DNA of 64,000 bases, from positions 62,001 through 126,000 of the forward strand of contig JAGHUX010000008.1 in assembly GCA_018064605.1 (NCBI GenBank), read 5' to 3'. Under the pieces are notes generated by a model that made no database searches, had not been told where the DNA came from, and worked only from the letters and a program-made list of their open reading frames with translations. Position 1 is the first letter of the stretch, and each line of letters starts with the position of its first letter. The DNA comes from Candidatus Limimorpha caballi (lineage in GTDB: Bacteria; Bacteroidota; Bacteroidia; Bacteroidales; F082). Of the stretch, positions 5,754 through 14,451 are shown one piece after another. Both the position numbers and the translations under genes were made by a program.

Positions 5754-8123
5754 CTACTCTTTCTTCAAGCTCACCACCGGATTCGCGTTGGCGGCCTTCC
5801 ACGTCTGGAAAAAGACCGAGAACACCGCTATCAGCAACGAGAACAGAACCGCCGCGAGGAAAATCCACGGACTCAACGAGATACGGTACGAGAAACTTTT
5901 CAGCCATTCGTTCATCACGAGATACGAAAGCGGAACCGCAAGCACGAACGACAGCAGCAACGGAGCACAGAACTTGCTGAGCGTCAACACAGTAACCTCT
6001 TTCACGGTGCTTCCCATGATTCTTCTGATGCCGATCTCCTTTTTCCTCTGACGAAGGAAGAAAACCGAGATGCCGAGAAGCCCGAGAACCGAAATCACCA
6101 CCGCTATCGCCGTGAAAAGCGAGACGATTTTCAACGTATTGCGCTCATTTTCAAAGTTTTCACTGATAGAACTTTGAAGGTCTTCGTATTTTTCGCCAGA
6201 CACATTACCAACGCCTTTAACAACCGACATCGCTTCATAAATCTTCCGGCCTGCATCGTGCGAGCCGTCTGACTTCACTATCAAAGAAGCATAAGGCATA
6301 TCCTCCTGTTTTTTGATGCGAATCATAACCGGCTGAGGATCAGCGAGAATGCCTCCCATGTGAAAATCAGCGACAACACCGGCCAAAGGAATATCCTCAT
6401 AAAAAGTCTTCACCGACCTGGCGGATTTATCAATGTTGAGAAGCCTCATCGCCTCCTCATTCAAATATGCGGCACCCGGCGAGAAACCATAATCCTCAAG
6501 AACTGTAAGGCCGTTTATTTCAAAACCGACGCTGTCCATCTCCGCATTAAAAAGCGTCTTATAATTACCATTTTCATCTTGATAGTAAAAAACCGAAAAG
6601 ACACCGTTGGCAATGCCCGACCCCACCCCGACTTTTTCAACACAAGGAAGACGTTCAAGAGCATCGCGTGCAACATCCTTATTGTCAGAAACGACACTGA
6701 AGACATTCTTTGCACTTACCCCGAGCGGCGCGTTCACGAGATGATTTATCTGCAAGATTATCACCAGCGAAGCGGTCAGCATCGTGATTGTTATCACGTT
6801 CTGAATGATGATGAAGAGACGGCTCATCACCATTTTCGAGTTGTATCTGAACGAGCCTTTCACCACGTCGATCGGCTTGAACTTCATTATCTGAACGCTC
6901 GGAATGACGCCTGAAATTATCCCTGTGAAAAGGATGAAGACGACACTCAGACCGATTGTATTGACATTCAAATCATTAGCGAGACATATTTTCCCCTGGA
7001 AAAGATTCATGAAATCATCTTGCAAATTATAGGCCAGGAAGAACCCGATGAGGAAAGCCACAAGCACCATCAGCGTCGATTCGGCGATGAGCGCGATGAA
7101 GACACTACTGGCGCGGCTGCCGAGGAGTCTTTTCGTCGCCATCTCGCGTGCGCGGAAACCGGTGTTGGCCGTCGTGAGGTTGATGTAATTCATGATGGCG
7201 AAAAGCAGGATCGCGATGATGGCCGAAAGCAGGATCCTGATGCGGTTCTTCTCGCCTTTCAACATGCCTTCGCCGTGATTCTGTGGCGCAAACATGATTT
7301 CGTCCAAAGGCGTGAGCGTCACCGATTTTGATTTCAAGAAATTGAACGCCCTTACATTTTTCACTTCATGTTCATAGACAGACTCAAGTTTCGGTGTCAG
7401 GTCTTCGCCTTCTTTCATCATCAGGAAAGAGTTCACGCCGCCATTTTGTCCGGCTGAAAATGTGCTTCTGCTGAAATTGAAGCCACAGATCTGCGGCTGG
7501 CGTTCGATTCGGGTGATGATTTTCGTCTCGTTCGGGAAAATCGTCCTGTCGAAGTCCTCGACCACCGCCGAGACAGTGTAAATCAAAGTTGTGTCATACG
7601 GATCGATGTTTGTCCCATCATTTATCCTCATATAACGATTCCCCTTGATATTCAACGGCTTGCCAATCGGGTCGGCGTCTTTGAAGAAATATTCAGCCAG
7701 CGATTCGGTGATGACGCATTTGTCGGGGGAGCCGAGCGCGGTGTTACGGTCGCCTTTCACAACCTTGAAATCGAAGAAGTCGAAGAAAGTGGAGTCGGCG
7801 AGCATGATGTCTGCGGAAAAATCCGGATCGAAATATTTCCAGCCGTATTTTATTTCCCCGGAATGCGAAAGGACGCAGCATGTCTTCTCGATTTCGGGGT
7901 ACATCGCGCCGATTTCGCGGGTCACGTCGGGCCATGAATAGAAATAGCTTTCTGTTCCGAGGAGGAAGATGCGATCCTTGTTCTTGTGCCACGAATCGAC
8001 ACTGAACTGACGCCATGTGTAGTCGCCGATGAGAATCACGAACATCATGGCGACCGCCAGCCCTAATACATTTATTAATGTGTAGAGTTTGTTACGGTAG
8101 AGAAATCTGAAATATGACAGCAT
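5754..8123 (-). CDS. ABC transporter permease, MacB-like with two FtsX domains (paralogue 2)
   Basis: A 789-residue permease with the same 1+3 and 1+3 TM layout as its neighbour: first helix at about 11-32, FtsX cores near 285-415 and 665-780. The coupling segment is RKKEIGIRRIMGSTVKEV and the end is ANANPVVSLKKE. Residues 1-28 match the permease at 2052-4394 exactly, but the periplasmic domains have diverged strongly, so substrates or partners may differ. The operator/promoter block is nearly the same too. The two probably arose by duplication with later exchange of the conserved ends. Confidence 0.92.
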   Translation of the reverse strand: MLSYFRFLYRNKLYTLINVLGLAVAMMFVILIGDYTWRQFSVDSWHKNKDRIFLLGTESYFYSWPDVTREIGAMYPEIEKTCCVLSHSGEIKYGWKYFDPDFSADIMLADSTFFDFFDFKVVKGDRNTALGSPDKCVITESLAEYFFKDADPIGKPLNIKGNRYMRINDGTNIDPYDTTLIYTVSAVVEDFDRTIFPNETKIITRIERQPQICGFNFSRSTFSAGQNGGVNSFLMMKEGEDLTPKLESVYEHEVKNVRAFNFLKSKSVTLTPLDEIMFAPQNHGEGMLKGEKNRIRILLSAIIAILLFAIMNYINLTTANTGFRAREMATKRLLGSRASSVFIALIAESTLMVLVAFLIGFFLAYNLQDDFMNLFQGKICLANDLNVNTIGLSVVFILFTGIISGVIPSVQIMKFKPIDVVKGSFRYNSKMVMSRLFIIIQNVITITMLTASLVIILQINHLVNAPLGVSAKNVFSVVSDNKDVARDALERLPCVEKVGVGSGIANGVFSVFYYQDENGNYKTLFNAEMDSVGFEINGLTVLEDYGFSPGAAYLNEEAMRLLNIDKSARSVKTFYEDIPLAGVVADFHMGGILADPQPVMIRIKKQEDMPYASLIVKSDGSHDAGRKIYEAMSVVKGVGNVSGEKYEDLQSSISENFENERNTLKIVSLFTAIAVVISVLGLLGISVFFLRQRKKEIGIRRIMGSTVKEVTVLTLSKFCAPLLLSFVLAVPLSYLVMNEWLKSFSYRISLSPWIFLAAVLFSLLIAVFSVFFQTWKAANANPVVSLKKE

Positions 8124-8157
8124 GATTTTTAAATTTCAATTGTATCAGTGTTTTTTA

Positions 8158-8172
8158 CCAAACATCATGCCA
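8158..8172 (-). promoter_or_regulatory. Sigma-54 promoter of the second complete permease gene
   Basis: The minus strand reads TTGGCATGATGTTTGGTA, with GG at 8171-8170 and GG at 8159-8158, 10 bases apart. The predicted transcript start is near 8146, 23 bp before the ATG. It has the same offset to its enhancer as the promoters at 1158 and 4419. Confidence 0.7.
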
Positions 8173-8224
8173 AACTTATAAACTGTTGTTTTTCAATTTG
8201 TTACAAAAACATAAAAATAAAAAC

Positions 8225-8263
8225 CGTCCAAAATTTGGACAGTGGGTGTCTAATTTTTGGACA
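8225..8263. promoter_or_regulatory. Twin palindromic enhancer 3
   Basis: CGTCCAA-AAT-TTGGACA (8225-8241) and TGTCTAA-TTT-TTGGACA (8247-8263) start 22 bp apart. This copy is identical in sequence to enhancer 1 across the palindromes. Confidence 0.75.
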
Positions 8264-8277
8264 GTTTGACGTATCTT

Positions 8278-8730
8278 TCAAACTATTTCAAAATCCAAAT
8301 CAGCGGAACTTGGGATTTGGAACGAAAACTTTGACTTGCCTGATTGATGTGTTATTGCCACGTCACACAAATTTATGACATCCATTCCTATAAGTATATC
8401 AGTATCAGGAAGTTCATCACAAATAGTCTCCAATTCAGCAAGCTCAATTTTATTTGGAAGTAAAAGATTAACTCTGAATTTCTCAACTTCGACCATTTCA
8501 TGTGTGTTAAAACTATGAGCCATTCCAATTGGAATCAAACCGAGTTGCTTTACCAATCTCTTGGAAATCATTGTTTTAACTGCACCAGTGTCCCAAAGAA
8601 GACTGACTTCATGAAACGCCGGATGATTTCCAGTGTCAAATTTAGGAGAGAATGGCTGTGAAACACTGCCATAAGTCGTTATCGCCGAGACATATTTATC
8701 CCAGCAAATTGTAAAAGGTACAGGTTTCAT
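8278..8730 (-). CDS. Retropepsin-like aspartic protease (clan AA)
   Basis: A 150-residue single-domain protein. LLWDTGAVKTMISKRL (about residues 44-59) contains the D-T-G-A catalytic triplet with the usual hydrophobic flanks, and DILIGMDVI (about 110-118) is the hydrophobic-hydrophobic-Gly motif that closes the retropepsin fold. It has only one catalytic Asp, so it should act as a homodimer, as retroviral proteases do. It starts 1 bp after the stop of the DUF5678-like gene, so the two are co-transcribed. The substrate is unknown; the partner gene is an obvious candidate. The DNA is AT-rich relative to the permeases on each side. Confidence 0.78.
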   Translation of the reverse strand: MKPVPFTICWDKYVSAITTYGSVSQPFSPKFDTGNHPAFHEVSLLWDTGAVKTMISKRLVKQLGLIPIGMAHSFNTHEMVEVEKFRVNLLLPNKIELAELETICDELPDTDILIGMDVINLCDVAITHQSGKSKFSFQIPSSADLDFEIV

Positions 8731-8731
8731 G

Positions 8732-8968
8732 TTATATTGCGATATGATGATTAAAATAGGTATATGCCTCTGCTCCAGGCGTACAAAGTTGCATTATGAA
8801 ATTGCCCAAACCATAACGGTTTTTCGCATCGTGATAAGCCGCAGCATCATCTTCACGATTCCATACACTTACAACGCCATCCTTTGTGATAATCAGATAC
8901 TTATCATTGTACTTCTCTACCAGTTCATTCTGATGCGAAAGATAATAGTCAAAAAGTTGCTTAATCAT
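8732..8968 (-). CDS. DUF5678-like small protein paired with the retropepsin
   Basis: A 78-residue protein starting MIKQLFDYYLSHQNELVEKYNDKYL. The core YLIITKDGVVSVW followed by an A-AAYHDAKNRYGLGNFIMQ helix resembles DUF5678. I chose the ATG at 8968 rather than an upstream TTG, because a TACTTTTG box at 8984-8991 covers the longer start; AAGGTT before the ATG can serve as the ribosome site. Coupled to the aspartic protease gene 1 bp downstream. Function unknown. Confidence 0.65.
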   Translation of the reverse strand: MIKQLFDYYLSHQNELVEKYNDKYLIITKDGVVSVWNREDDAAAYHDAKNRYGLGNFIMQLCTPGAEAYTYFNHHIAI

Positions 8969-8983
8969 AACCTTAATTTTTTG

Positions 8984-8991
8984 CAAAAGTA
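8984..8991 (-). promoter_or_regulatory. Bacteroidetes -7 box (TACTTTTG) for the DUF5678-retropepsin pair
   Basis: TACTTTTG on the minus strand, 15 bp upstream of the ATG at 8968. It decides the start codon and shows the pair is read independently of the sigma-54 system. Confidence 0.65.
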
Positions 8992-9095
8992 AACTTTTTT
9001 CGCGAAGAAAGCAGAATATTTTTAAAACATATTCTTCAATCTCGGAAAATCAACCAGATCCGCTCTGTCGCTCTCTTAACGCTCCTCTCTAATCT

Positions 9096-11546
9096 CTACT
9101 CCTTCTTCAGGCTCTCCACCGGATTCGCGTTGGCGGCTTTCCATACAGACAAGACAACCACCGAAATCACTATTCCGAATAACAGAACTATTCCGATGAA
9201 ATAAATCCAGATTCCTAATGGCACTTTATTCGGGAACAGATTGAGAATCAATTCTTTGATGAAATAAGACAGCACACAGCCGATAATCACTGCAACCAAG
9301 GCGAGTTTCATGACATCGGAGAGGAAAAGACGAAGCACATCTTTTGCCGTCGCTCCGTTGATTTTCCGCAAAGCGACTTCGGAACTGCGGCGGCGCATCT
9401 CATCGTTGATGTAACCGACAAGTCCAGCCACGGTGATTATCAATATCACAGCAAACGCAAACAGAATCATGTCGCGGATGTAACGAGCCTCCTTGTAAGC
9501 ATCCCTGTAATACTCTGAATATGAATAAATCTCCACATCTTCACCATGTCGCATCTCCTTGTAAATATCCTCTATCTCCTTGATATTCTTGTTATTAACT
9601 TTATCTAATTTCATTAAATGACAATAAAGACCTCCCATCTCCCCCTCGGTCGGACCATAAAACATCATGCTCGGACGATTGTCACTCGAGATTGTAAGAC
9701 CAACAAGAAAATCTTCATAAACACCGCAAATTGTATAAACATTCAGTTTTCCCGTTTCATCAAAATGCTCTGAAAAGCAAATCTCACGACCGACAACAAT
9801 ATCCCACCCCGTAGTAATCTGCAACTTTTCCTTGAATTTCCTGCTCACAAGAACTTCACGATGGTTTGCAGAACAATTATTTTCTTCAAAATAACTTCCT
9901 TCGAGCAATGGTATATCAAAGAAATTCAAATAGTTGCAATAAACCGAATGCAAATCGCAAGCATCAAACAGCACCTCATCGGTGACCTCAGAAGTATAGA
10001 CATAGTTACCTGATGGCATTCTCATCGGAATGACATAGCTAAACAATTGATTTTCAACAAAAGGCAAATTGCCAATTTCATCTTTGAGATTATTCAAAGC
10101 ATCCATTTTATTTCCTTTTGTAAAGTTAGCACTGACAAAAACCACATTTTTAAAATCATAACCTGGGTCAGATTTTACAGAATAATTGTATTGAAACAAT
10201 ACGACAATCACGGTCACGATGATGGCATCAGAGAACAAAAACTGGAGGAAAAGCAACGTTTGCTTCCAACGGCGATTCAACTCCTTGAAACCTCTGAAAA
10301 CATTGGAAATCGGTGTGCGCCAATATATTACGCCCGAAAAATAACCGCAGATAAGAATTATCGTCGCTACGATGACACCAGTCACTGTCAAGCCGCCTGA
10401 CGCAAATAAATCATTAACTTTTATTGTGGAAAGTTGCTCGATGTTTTTGTCAAAAGTATAAATAAGCATGATTGCAAAACCAAGCGAAATAAGGATTTCC
10501 ACAAGTGCATCGGAGAAAAGGATGGCGTAAATGTTGCATTTATTTGCACCGTAACACTTGCGGACTGCAATAGTTTTCGAGCGTTTCACCAAAGCCGAAA
10601 TGCTAATCAGGATGTAATTAAAAACTGTTGCAGCCAGCACAATCATCGCCACAATCAACATTACGAGGCAGACATTTTTAACACCATCTCTATTGTAATT
10701 ATATGATTTTAAAGGTGTTAAATAAAATGAAACCTTTATGTTGCTTTTTGCAATCGTTTCATGCGGCAGCTTCTCCTCACACATTTTGTCAATAGCCAAT
10801 GAAACATCGTCCTTATTTGCAAACCTGTGAAGTTTCACAAAACTATTGTATCTGTCGTTTCCGAACCAGCCATTTGAGCCATCGCCAATAAACCTGCTGA
10901 TTCCAACCATCGGGACTATGACATCAGTCTTGTCGAGAGCAGAATTCACAGGAAAATCCGCATAGACACCGCCGATGACCATCAGCACATCCTTATCGTT
11001 TTTTTTATAAATCATTTGTCCGACAAGATCTTCAAAGTCATCATGAACGCCGAACAAATTTTCCGCAAAAGTCTTGGAAATCAATATCTTTTCAGGCGAC
11101 CTCATGACATCTTTGACATCTCCGGCAAAGATTTTCCGTGTGAAAATATCAAAGAAACAACTGTCAGCCACAATCCCAATTCCGCATTTGCAACTATTGA
11201 TTTTCCCTGTAAGATGATTTTCCTCAACACTTTCAAGAATCTCCTCTGAAAAAATCCATGTATAACGCGTTGCCGTCTCAACAGTCGGCGAATATTCCTT
11301 GATTCCGACGGCAATCGCGCCCGGAGTCCTGTCATATTCATCAATTAATCCATCCTTTTCATACAAAGGCATCACTCGATACACGCGATTCAAGTCTGGA
11401 ACAAAACTGTCGAACGAGTGTTGTAAATATATTATCGAAATCAGTGTTATGCCGACGGCAAGACCAACCGACATGATGACGATTTTCAACAATGAATTGC
11501 TTCCCTTTCGGAAAATGCGCAGAAAACTGTCGAGTAATATATTCAT
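9096..11546 (-). CDS. ABC transporter permease, MacB-like with two FtsX domains (paralogue 3)
   Basis: An inner-membrane permease of 816 residues when started at the ATG at 11546; the longer frame begins with TTG. It begins MNILLDSFLRIFRKGSNSL, with a first TM helix at about 19-41, FtsX segments near 300-430 and 690-810, and the coupling segment SSEVALRKINGATAKDV. It ends with the same ANANPVESLKKE as the permease at 2052. Its first half is more divergent and AT-richer than the other two. It lies directly behind the adaptor gene, the two separated by 2 bp, forming a tolC-hlyD-permease operon. The ATPase must come from elsewhere, for example 442-1122. Confidence 0.9.
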   Translation of the reverse strand: MNILLDSFLRIFRKGSNSLLKIVIMSVGLAVGITLISIIYLQHSFDSFVPDLNRVYRVMPLYEKDGLIDEYDRTPGAIAVGIKEYSPTVETATRYTWIFSEEILESVEENHLTGKINSCKCGIGIVADSCFFDIFTRKIFAGDVKDVMRSPEKILISKTFAENLFGVHDDFEDLVGQMIYKKNDKDVLMVIGGVYADFPVNSALDKTDVIVPMVGISRFIGDGSNGWFGNDRYNSFVKLHRFANKDDVSLAIDKMCEEKLPHETIAKSNIKVSFYLTPLKSYNYNRDGVKNVCLVMLIVAMIVLAATVFNYILISISALVKRSKTIAVRKCYGANKCNIYAILFSDALVEILISLGFAIMLIYTFDKNIEQLSTIKVNDLFASGGLTVTGVIVATIILICGYFSGVIYWRTPISNVFRGFKELNRRWKQTLLFLQFLFSDAIIVTVIVVLFQYNYSVKSDPGYDFKNVVFVSANFTKGNKMDALNNLKDEIGNLPFVENQLFSYVIPMRMPSGNYVYTSEVTDEVLFDACDLHSVYCNYLNFFDIPLLEGSYFEENNCSANHREVLVSRKFKEKLQITTGWDIVVGREICFSEHFDETGKLNVYTICGVYEDFLVGLTISSDNRPSMMFYGPTEGEMGGLYCHLMKLDKVNNKNIKEIEDIYKEMRHGEDVEIYSYSEYYRDAYKEARYIRDMILFAFAVILIITVAGLVGYINDEMRRRSSEVALRKINGATAKDVLRLFLSDVMKLALVAVIIGCVLSYFIKELILNLFPNKVPLGIWIYFIGIVLLFGIVISVVVLSVWKAANANPVESLKKE

Positions 11547-11548
11547 AA

Positions 11549-12811
11549 TCAATAATTATCATTGAAAATCAAGACATCAGCATCGCCGAATTTGTCGTAG
11601 CCGCTTGTGATGACCTGTTCGCCGGGGTTCAAGCCTTGTGTCACCTCGTAATAGTTCGGGTTCTGGCGTCCGATTTTTATGTCGCGTTTGTAGGCCTTGT
11701 CGCCATCGACGACGAAGATCCAGTTGCCGCCGGTTTTCTGGTAGAATGCGCCGCGCGGGATGAGAACCGAGCTGACCGCCTGTCCGAGCTGGAGGTTGAG
11801 ATAATACGTCTGTCCTGCGCGTATGTTGTCGGGACGCTCGCCGGTGAGTTTGAAGTCGGCCTTGAAACGTCCGTCGCGCACCTCGGGATAGACCTTGCGC
11901 AACGAGGCGGTGAAGTGCTCGCCGTTGCGGTCGAAGGTGGCTTCAAGACCCGCCGTCACGCGGTCGATGTAATGCTCATCTATCTGAGCCTCAATCTTAT
12001 AGTTCGACAAATCGTTGATCTGTCCGATTTTCATTCCAGATGAGATGTTCTGTCCGAGCACCGCGTCGAGCAGTCCGAGTTCGCCGTCAATCGGGGCTTT
12101 TACCGTGAGGTTGTCTTTGCGCTGGCGGATCATCAGCATGTTGCGGCGCATGTTTTCGAGGCTTTCCTGCATCCTCTCCACCTCGACGGAACGATAGAGG
12201 CTGTCTTGTTTCTGGCGGTTGACGATGAGTTTCAGCTTGTCGCACGCCAGCTCGTAGTTCTCTTTCGCCTGAAGAAACGTCTCGCGTGAAATCAGCGAGT
12301 CGCGGTAAAGAGCCTCGTTCTGCTCGAAGGCGCGTCGCTGACGGCGGACATCGAGGTTGTATTGCAGACGCTCCTGCTCAACGCTCAGTTTCTGTTGTTC
12401 CATGGAAATCAAAGTGTTACGAAGGATATTTTCCTTCTCGGCGAGTTCAGCCTCCGAATTCAGGATCTGCAAGTCGAGGTTCGGGTTGCTTAAAATTATT
12501 ATGACATCGCCTTTTTTCACGGGGCTGCCTTCCTCCGTCACGATTTGTTCTACAACGCCGCCTTCGAGCGGGCTAATCTGCACGGTACTGATGGGTTGCA
12601 CCTGTCCGTTGATGCGGATGTAATCGTTGAACTCGCCTTGTTTCACAGTACTTATCGTGATGGTACGGGCATCAACGCGCACCGACGAGCTGTTGTCGCG
12701 AAGCACGAGCCACAACACGAAAGCCGCAAACGCCGCGAGAAACACGAATTTGATGTTCTTCTTCTGAAAAACGGCCGCAAAGCCAGTCTTCTTTTCAATT
12801 TTCCTGTCCAT
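11549..12811 (-). CDS. HlyD/MacA-family periplasmic adaptor (membrane fusion) protein
   Basis: A 420-residue adaptor linking the inner-membrane permease to the outer-membrane channel. One N-terminal TM anchor lies at about residues 21-40. The split lipoyl/barrel part follows (VQISPLEGGVVEQIVTEEGSPVKKGD, about 79-104), then a long alpha-helical hairpin of about 110-215 rich in E/Q/R/L. The second lipoyl half is LTVKAPIDGELGLL (about 233-247) and beta-barrel and membrane-proximal domains end the protein. It sits between TolC and the permease at 9096, completing a MacAB-TolC-like tripartite exporter. Confidence 0.93.
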   Translation of the reverse strand: MDRKIEKKTGFAAVFQKKNIKFVFLAAFAAFVLWLVLRDNSSSVRVDARTITISTVKQGEFNDYIRINGQVQPISTVQISPLEGGVVEQIVTEEGSPVKKGDVIIILSNPNLDLQILNSEAELAEKENILRNTLISMEQQKLSVEQERLQYNLDVRRQRRAFEQNEALYRDSLISRETFLQAKENYELACDKLKLIVNRQKQDSLYRSVEVERMQESLENMRRNMLMIRQRKDNLTVKAPIDGELGLLDAVLGQNISSGMKIGQINDLSNYKIEAQIDEHYIDRVTAGLEATFDRNGEHFTASLRKVYPEVRDGRFKADFKLTGERPDNIRAGQTYYLNLQLGQAVSSVLIPRGAFYQKTGGNWIFVVDGDKAYKRDIKIGRQNPNYYEVTQGLNPGEQVITSGYDKFGDADVLIFNDNY

Positions 12812-12844
12812 AGTTTAAATTTTTGTTTCTTTAAATTATTGAGT

Positions 12845-12960
12845 TTGCTCGACTTCGCTCGCAATGACAAAGTGTTTTGGGTATAACTTGGCGCGGCGAA
12901 GCCGCGCCGTCTCATTCCCCAAACTGCCGTCATTGCGAGCGACCGAAGGGAGTCGAGCAA
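12845..12960. repeat. REP-like nested palindromic element between tolC and the adaptor gene
   Basis: Outer arms TTGCTCGACTTCGCTCGCAATGAC (12845-12868) and GTCATTGCGAGCGACCGAAG...TTGCTCGAC complement (12929-12960) face each other. Inside is a perfect GC hairpin, GGCGCGGC-GAA-GCCGCGCC (12890-12908). The GTCATTGCGAGCGA core is a form I know from dispersed palindromic repeats in many bacteria. It fills the whole intergenic gap and could act as an mRNA stabiliser or attenuator that sets the TolC-to-adaptor ratio. Confidence 0.75.
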
Positions 12961-12962
12961 CC

Positions 12963-14309
12963 TCATTCTAAATACCTGACACCTTTATAATAATTCACGA
13001 CTTTCGATTTTATGACGAAAGTGAAATACGCATGAAGCCGCGCCGCCTCCGACTCAAGGCGGTTGTTGCCCGACGCCTGAAGTTCGAGGGCGGAGATGAG
13101 GCCCTGTTCGTAGCGTTTCTGATTCAGTTTATACGCAACAGCCTGACTGTCAGCGCGTTTATCAGCCTGGACGAAAGCCTTCAGAGCCGCATCCCTGTCC
13201 TGAACCGCGAGTTCTATTTCAACTTCGAGGTCTTTGGTTTTCTGCTCGAACTCATATTGCGCGATTTTCCAGTTGTTTTTTTTGATTTTCGCATTCGTCT
13301 GTCTTGACAATCCGTTGAAAATCGGGATGTTAAGACTCAGCTGGACATATTCACCCTGACGGTCGTTGATTTGTTGCCAGAACGGGTCGGCCTTGTAACC
13401 TTCGATGAAAGAATTGATGTAACCCGTTGAATATCCGGCGTATGCGTAAAGCGACGGTGCCATCTGCCATTTCGAGGTCTTGAATTTCAGACGCGCCGCC
13501 TCGATATTATTTTTCGCAATCATCATCGAAGGATGATTTTCTTTCGCGAAAGCTAAAATCTCCTCAACATTTGCGGCGTTTGAATCTTCAATCAATTGAA
13601 TATCAACGCTGTCATCAATTTTCAGCTCATCGCTCATCGGGAAACACATCTTCTGTTTCAGCACCGACAAGGCGTTAGCATAATTGTTTTGCATCATCAC
13701 GAGGTTGTAATCTTTTTCAGCAACGAGAGCCTCTATCTCGGCGACATCGGCATAACTCTTAAGTCCTTGTTTCTCTTGACTTTGCGTAAATTTCAGATTT
13801 TGATTCGCCTCATCGAGCTGCTGTTGCGCCAGCACGCTCATCCGCGAATAATAAATGACGTTGTAATAAGCCTGAATCACTTCAAGGCAAAGCTCATCTT
13901 CTATTTGCTGCTGTTCGGCGACGCCCAACTCCTTGGCGTTCTTTGCGATACGAAAGTTATTCACCACGCTGAACCCGTCGAAGACCGTCCAGCCCGCCGA
14001 AAGCGAGTAGCTGTTGTTGAAAGTTGTATAATTTGAATATACATTCGTTTCGGGGTCGATGGAGCGTCCGAAATTCGCCGAGGCGCCGACACCGCCGCTC
14101 ACCGACGGGAGGAAATCCATGGCCGCCGCGAGTTTCTCATCTTTAAGTATCTGATTCTGTGCGGCTTTAATCTTGGTTCTCGAAGCGTTTTCCATTGCAT
14201 AACGCATACAGTCATTTAAAGAGAAAACCGAATTTGTCTGGGCTTGAGACGTGCAGCAGTGCGTCTCTGCAATTGCCAAAAGAAGTATGATCGCGAATAT
14301 TTTTTTCAT
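12963..14309 (-). CDS. TolC-family outer-membrane efflux channel
   Basis: A 448-residue outer-membrane factor. A signal peptide of about 23 residues (MKKIFAIILLLAIAETHCCTSQA) is followed by two tandem OEP repeats of helices and beta strands. The first beta segment is NSYSLSAGWTVFDGFSVVNNF (about 89-109) and the second VQLSLNIPIFNGLSRQTNAK (about 317-336), both typical of TolC. Length is normal. First gene of the operon TolC-adaptor-permease under the fourth sigma-54 promoter. It contains a Cys pair near the signal cleavage region, so lipidation is possible but the lipobox is poor. Confidence 0.92.
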   Translation of the reverse strand: MKKIFAIILLLAIAETHCCTSQAQTNSVFSLNDCMRYAMENASRTKIKAAQNQILKDEKLAAAMDFLPSVSGGVGASANFGRSIDPETNVYSNYTTFNNSYSLSAGWTVFDGFSVVNNFRIAKNAKELGVAEQQQIEDELCLEVIQAYYNVIYYSRMSVLAQQQLDEANQNLKFTQSQEKQGLKSYADVAEIEALVAEKDYNLVMMQNNYANALSVLKQKMCFPMSDELKIDDSVDIQLIEDSNAANVEEILAFAKENHPSMMIAKNNIEAARLKFKTSKWQMAPSLYAYAGYSTGYINSFIEGYKADPFWQQINDRQGEYVQLSLNIPIFNGLSRQTNAKIKKNNWKIAQYEFEQKTKDLEVEIELAVQDRDAALKAFVQADKRADSQAVAYKLNQKRYEQGLISALELQASGNNRLESEAARLHAYFTFVIKSKVVNYYKGVRYLE

Positions 14310-14334
14310 TTTTCAAAAATTTGCAATATCGCTA

Positions 14335-14350
14335 TCAATCATCGTGCCAA
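14335..14350 (-). promoter_or_regulatory. Sigma-54 promoter of the TolC-adaptor-permease operon
   Basis: The minus strand reads TTTGGCACGATGATTGATA, with GG at 14348-14347 and GA at 14336-14335, 10 bases apart. The predicted start near 14323 is 14 bp before the ATG. The match at -24 is perfect (TGGCACG). Confidence 0.7.
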
Positions 14351-14403
14351 AGTATTCAATACATTGATTATCAGTTTTTTAAATAAAACAAAAATTCCAA
14401 AAG

Positions 14404-14442
14404 TGTCAAAAAATTGGACAATAGGTGTCAAAAAATTGGACA
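14404..14442. promoter_or_regulatory. Twin palindromic enhancer 4
   Basis: Two exact copies of TGTCAAAAAATTGGACA (14404-14420 and 14426-14442), 22 bp start to start. The left half-site is TGTCAAA instead of TGTCCAA or TGTCTAA. The offset to the -24 element is 2 bp longer than in the other three. Confidence 0.75.
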
Positions 14443-14451
14443 GCGTCACAC

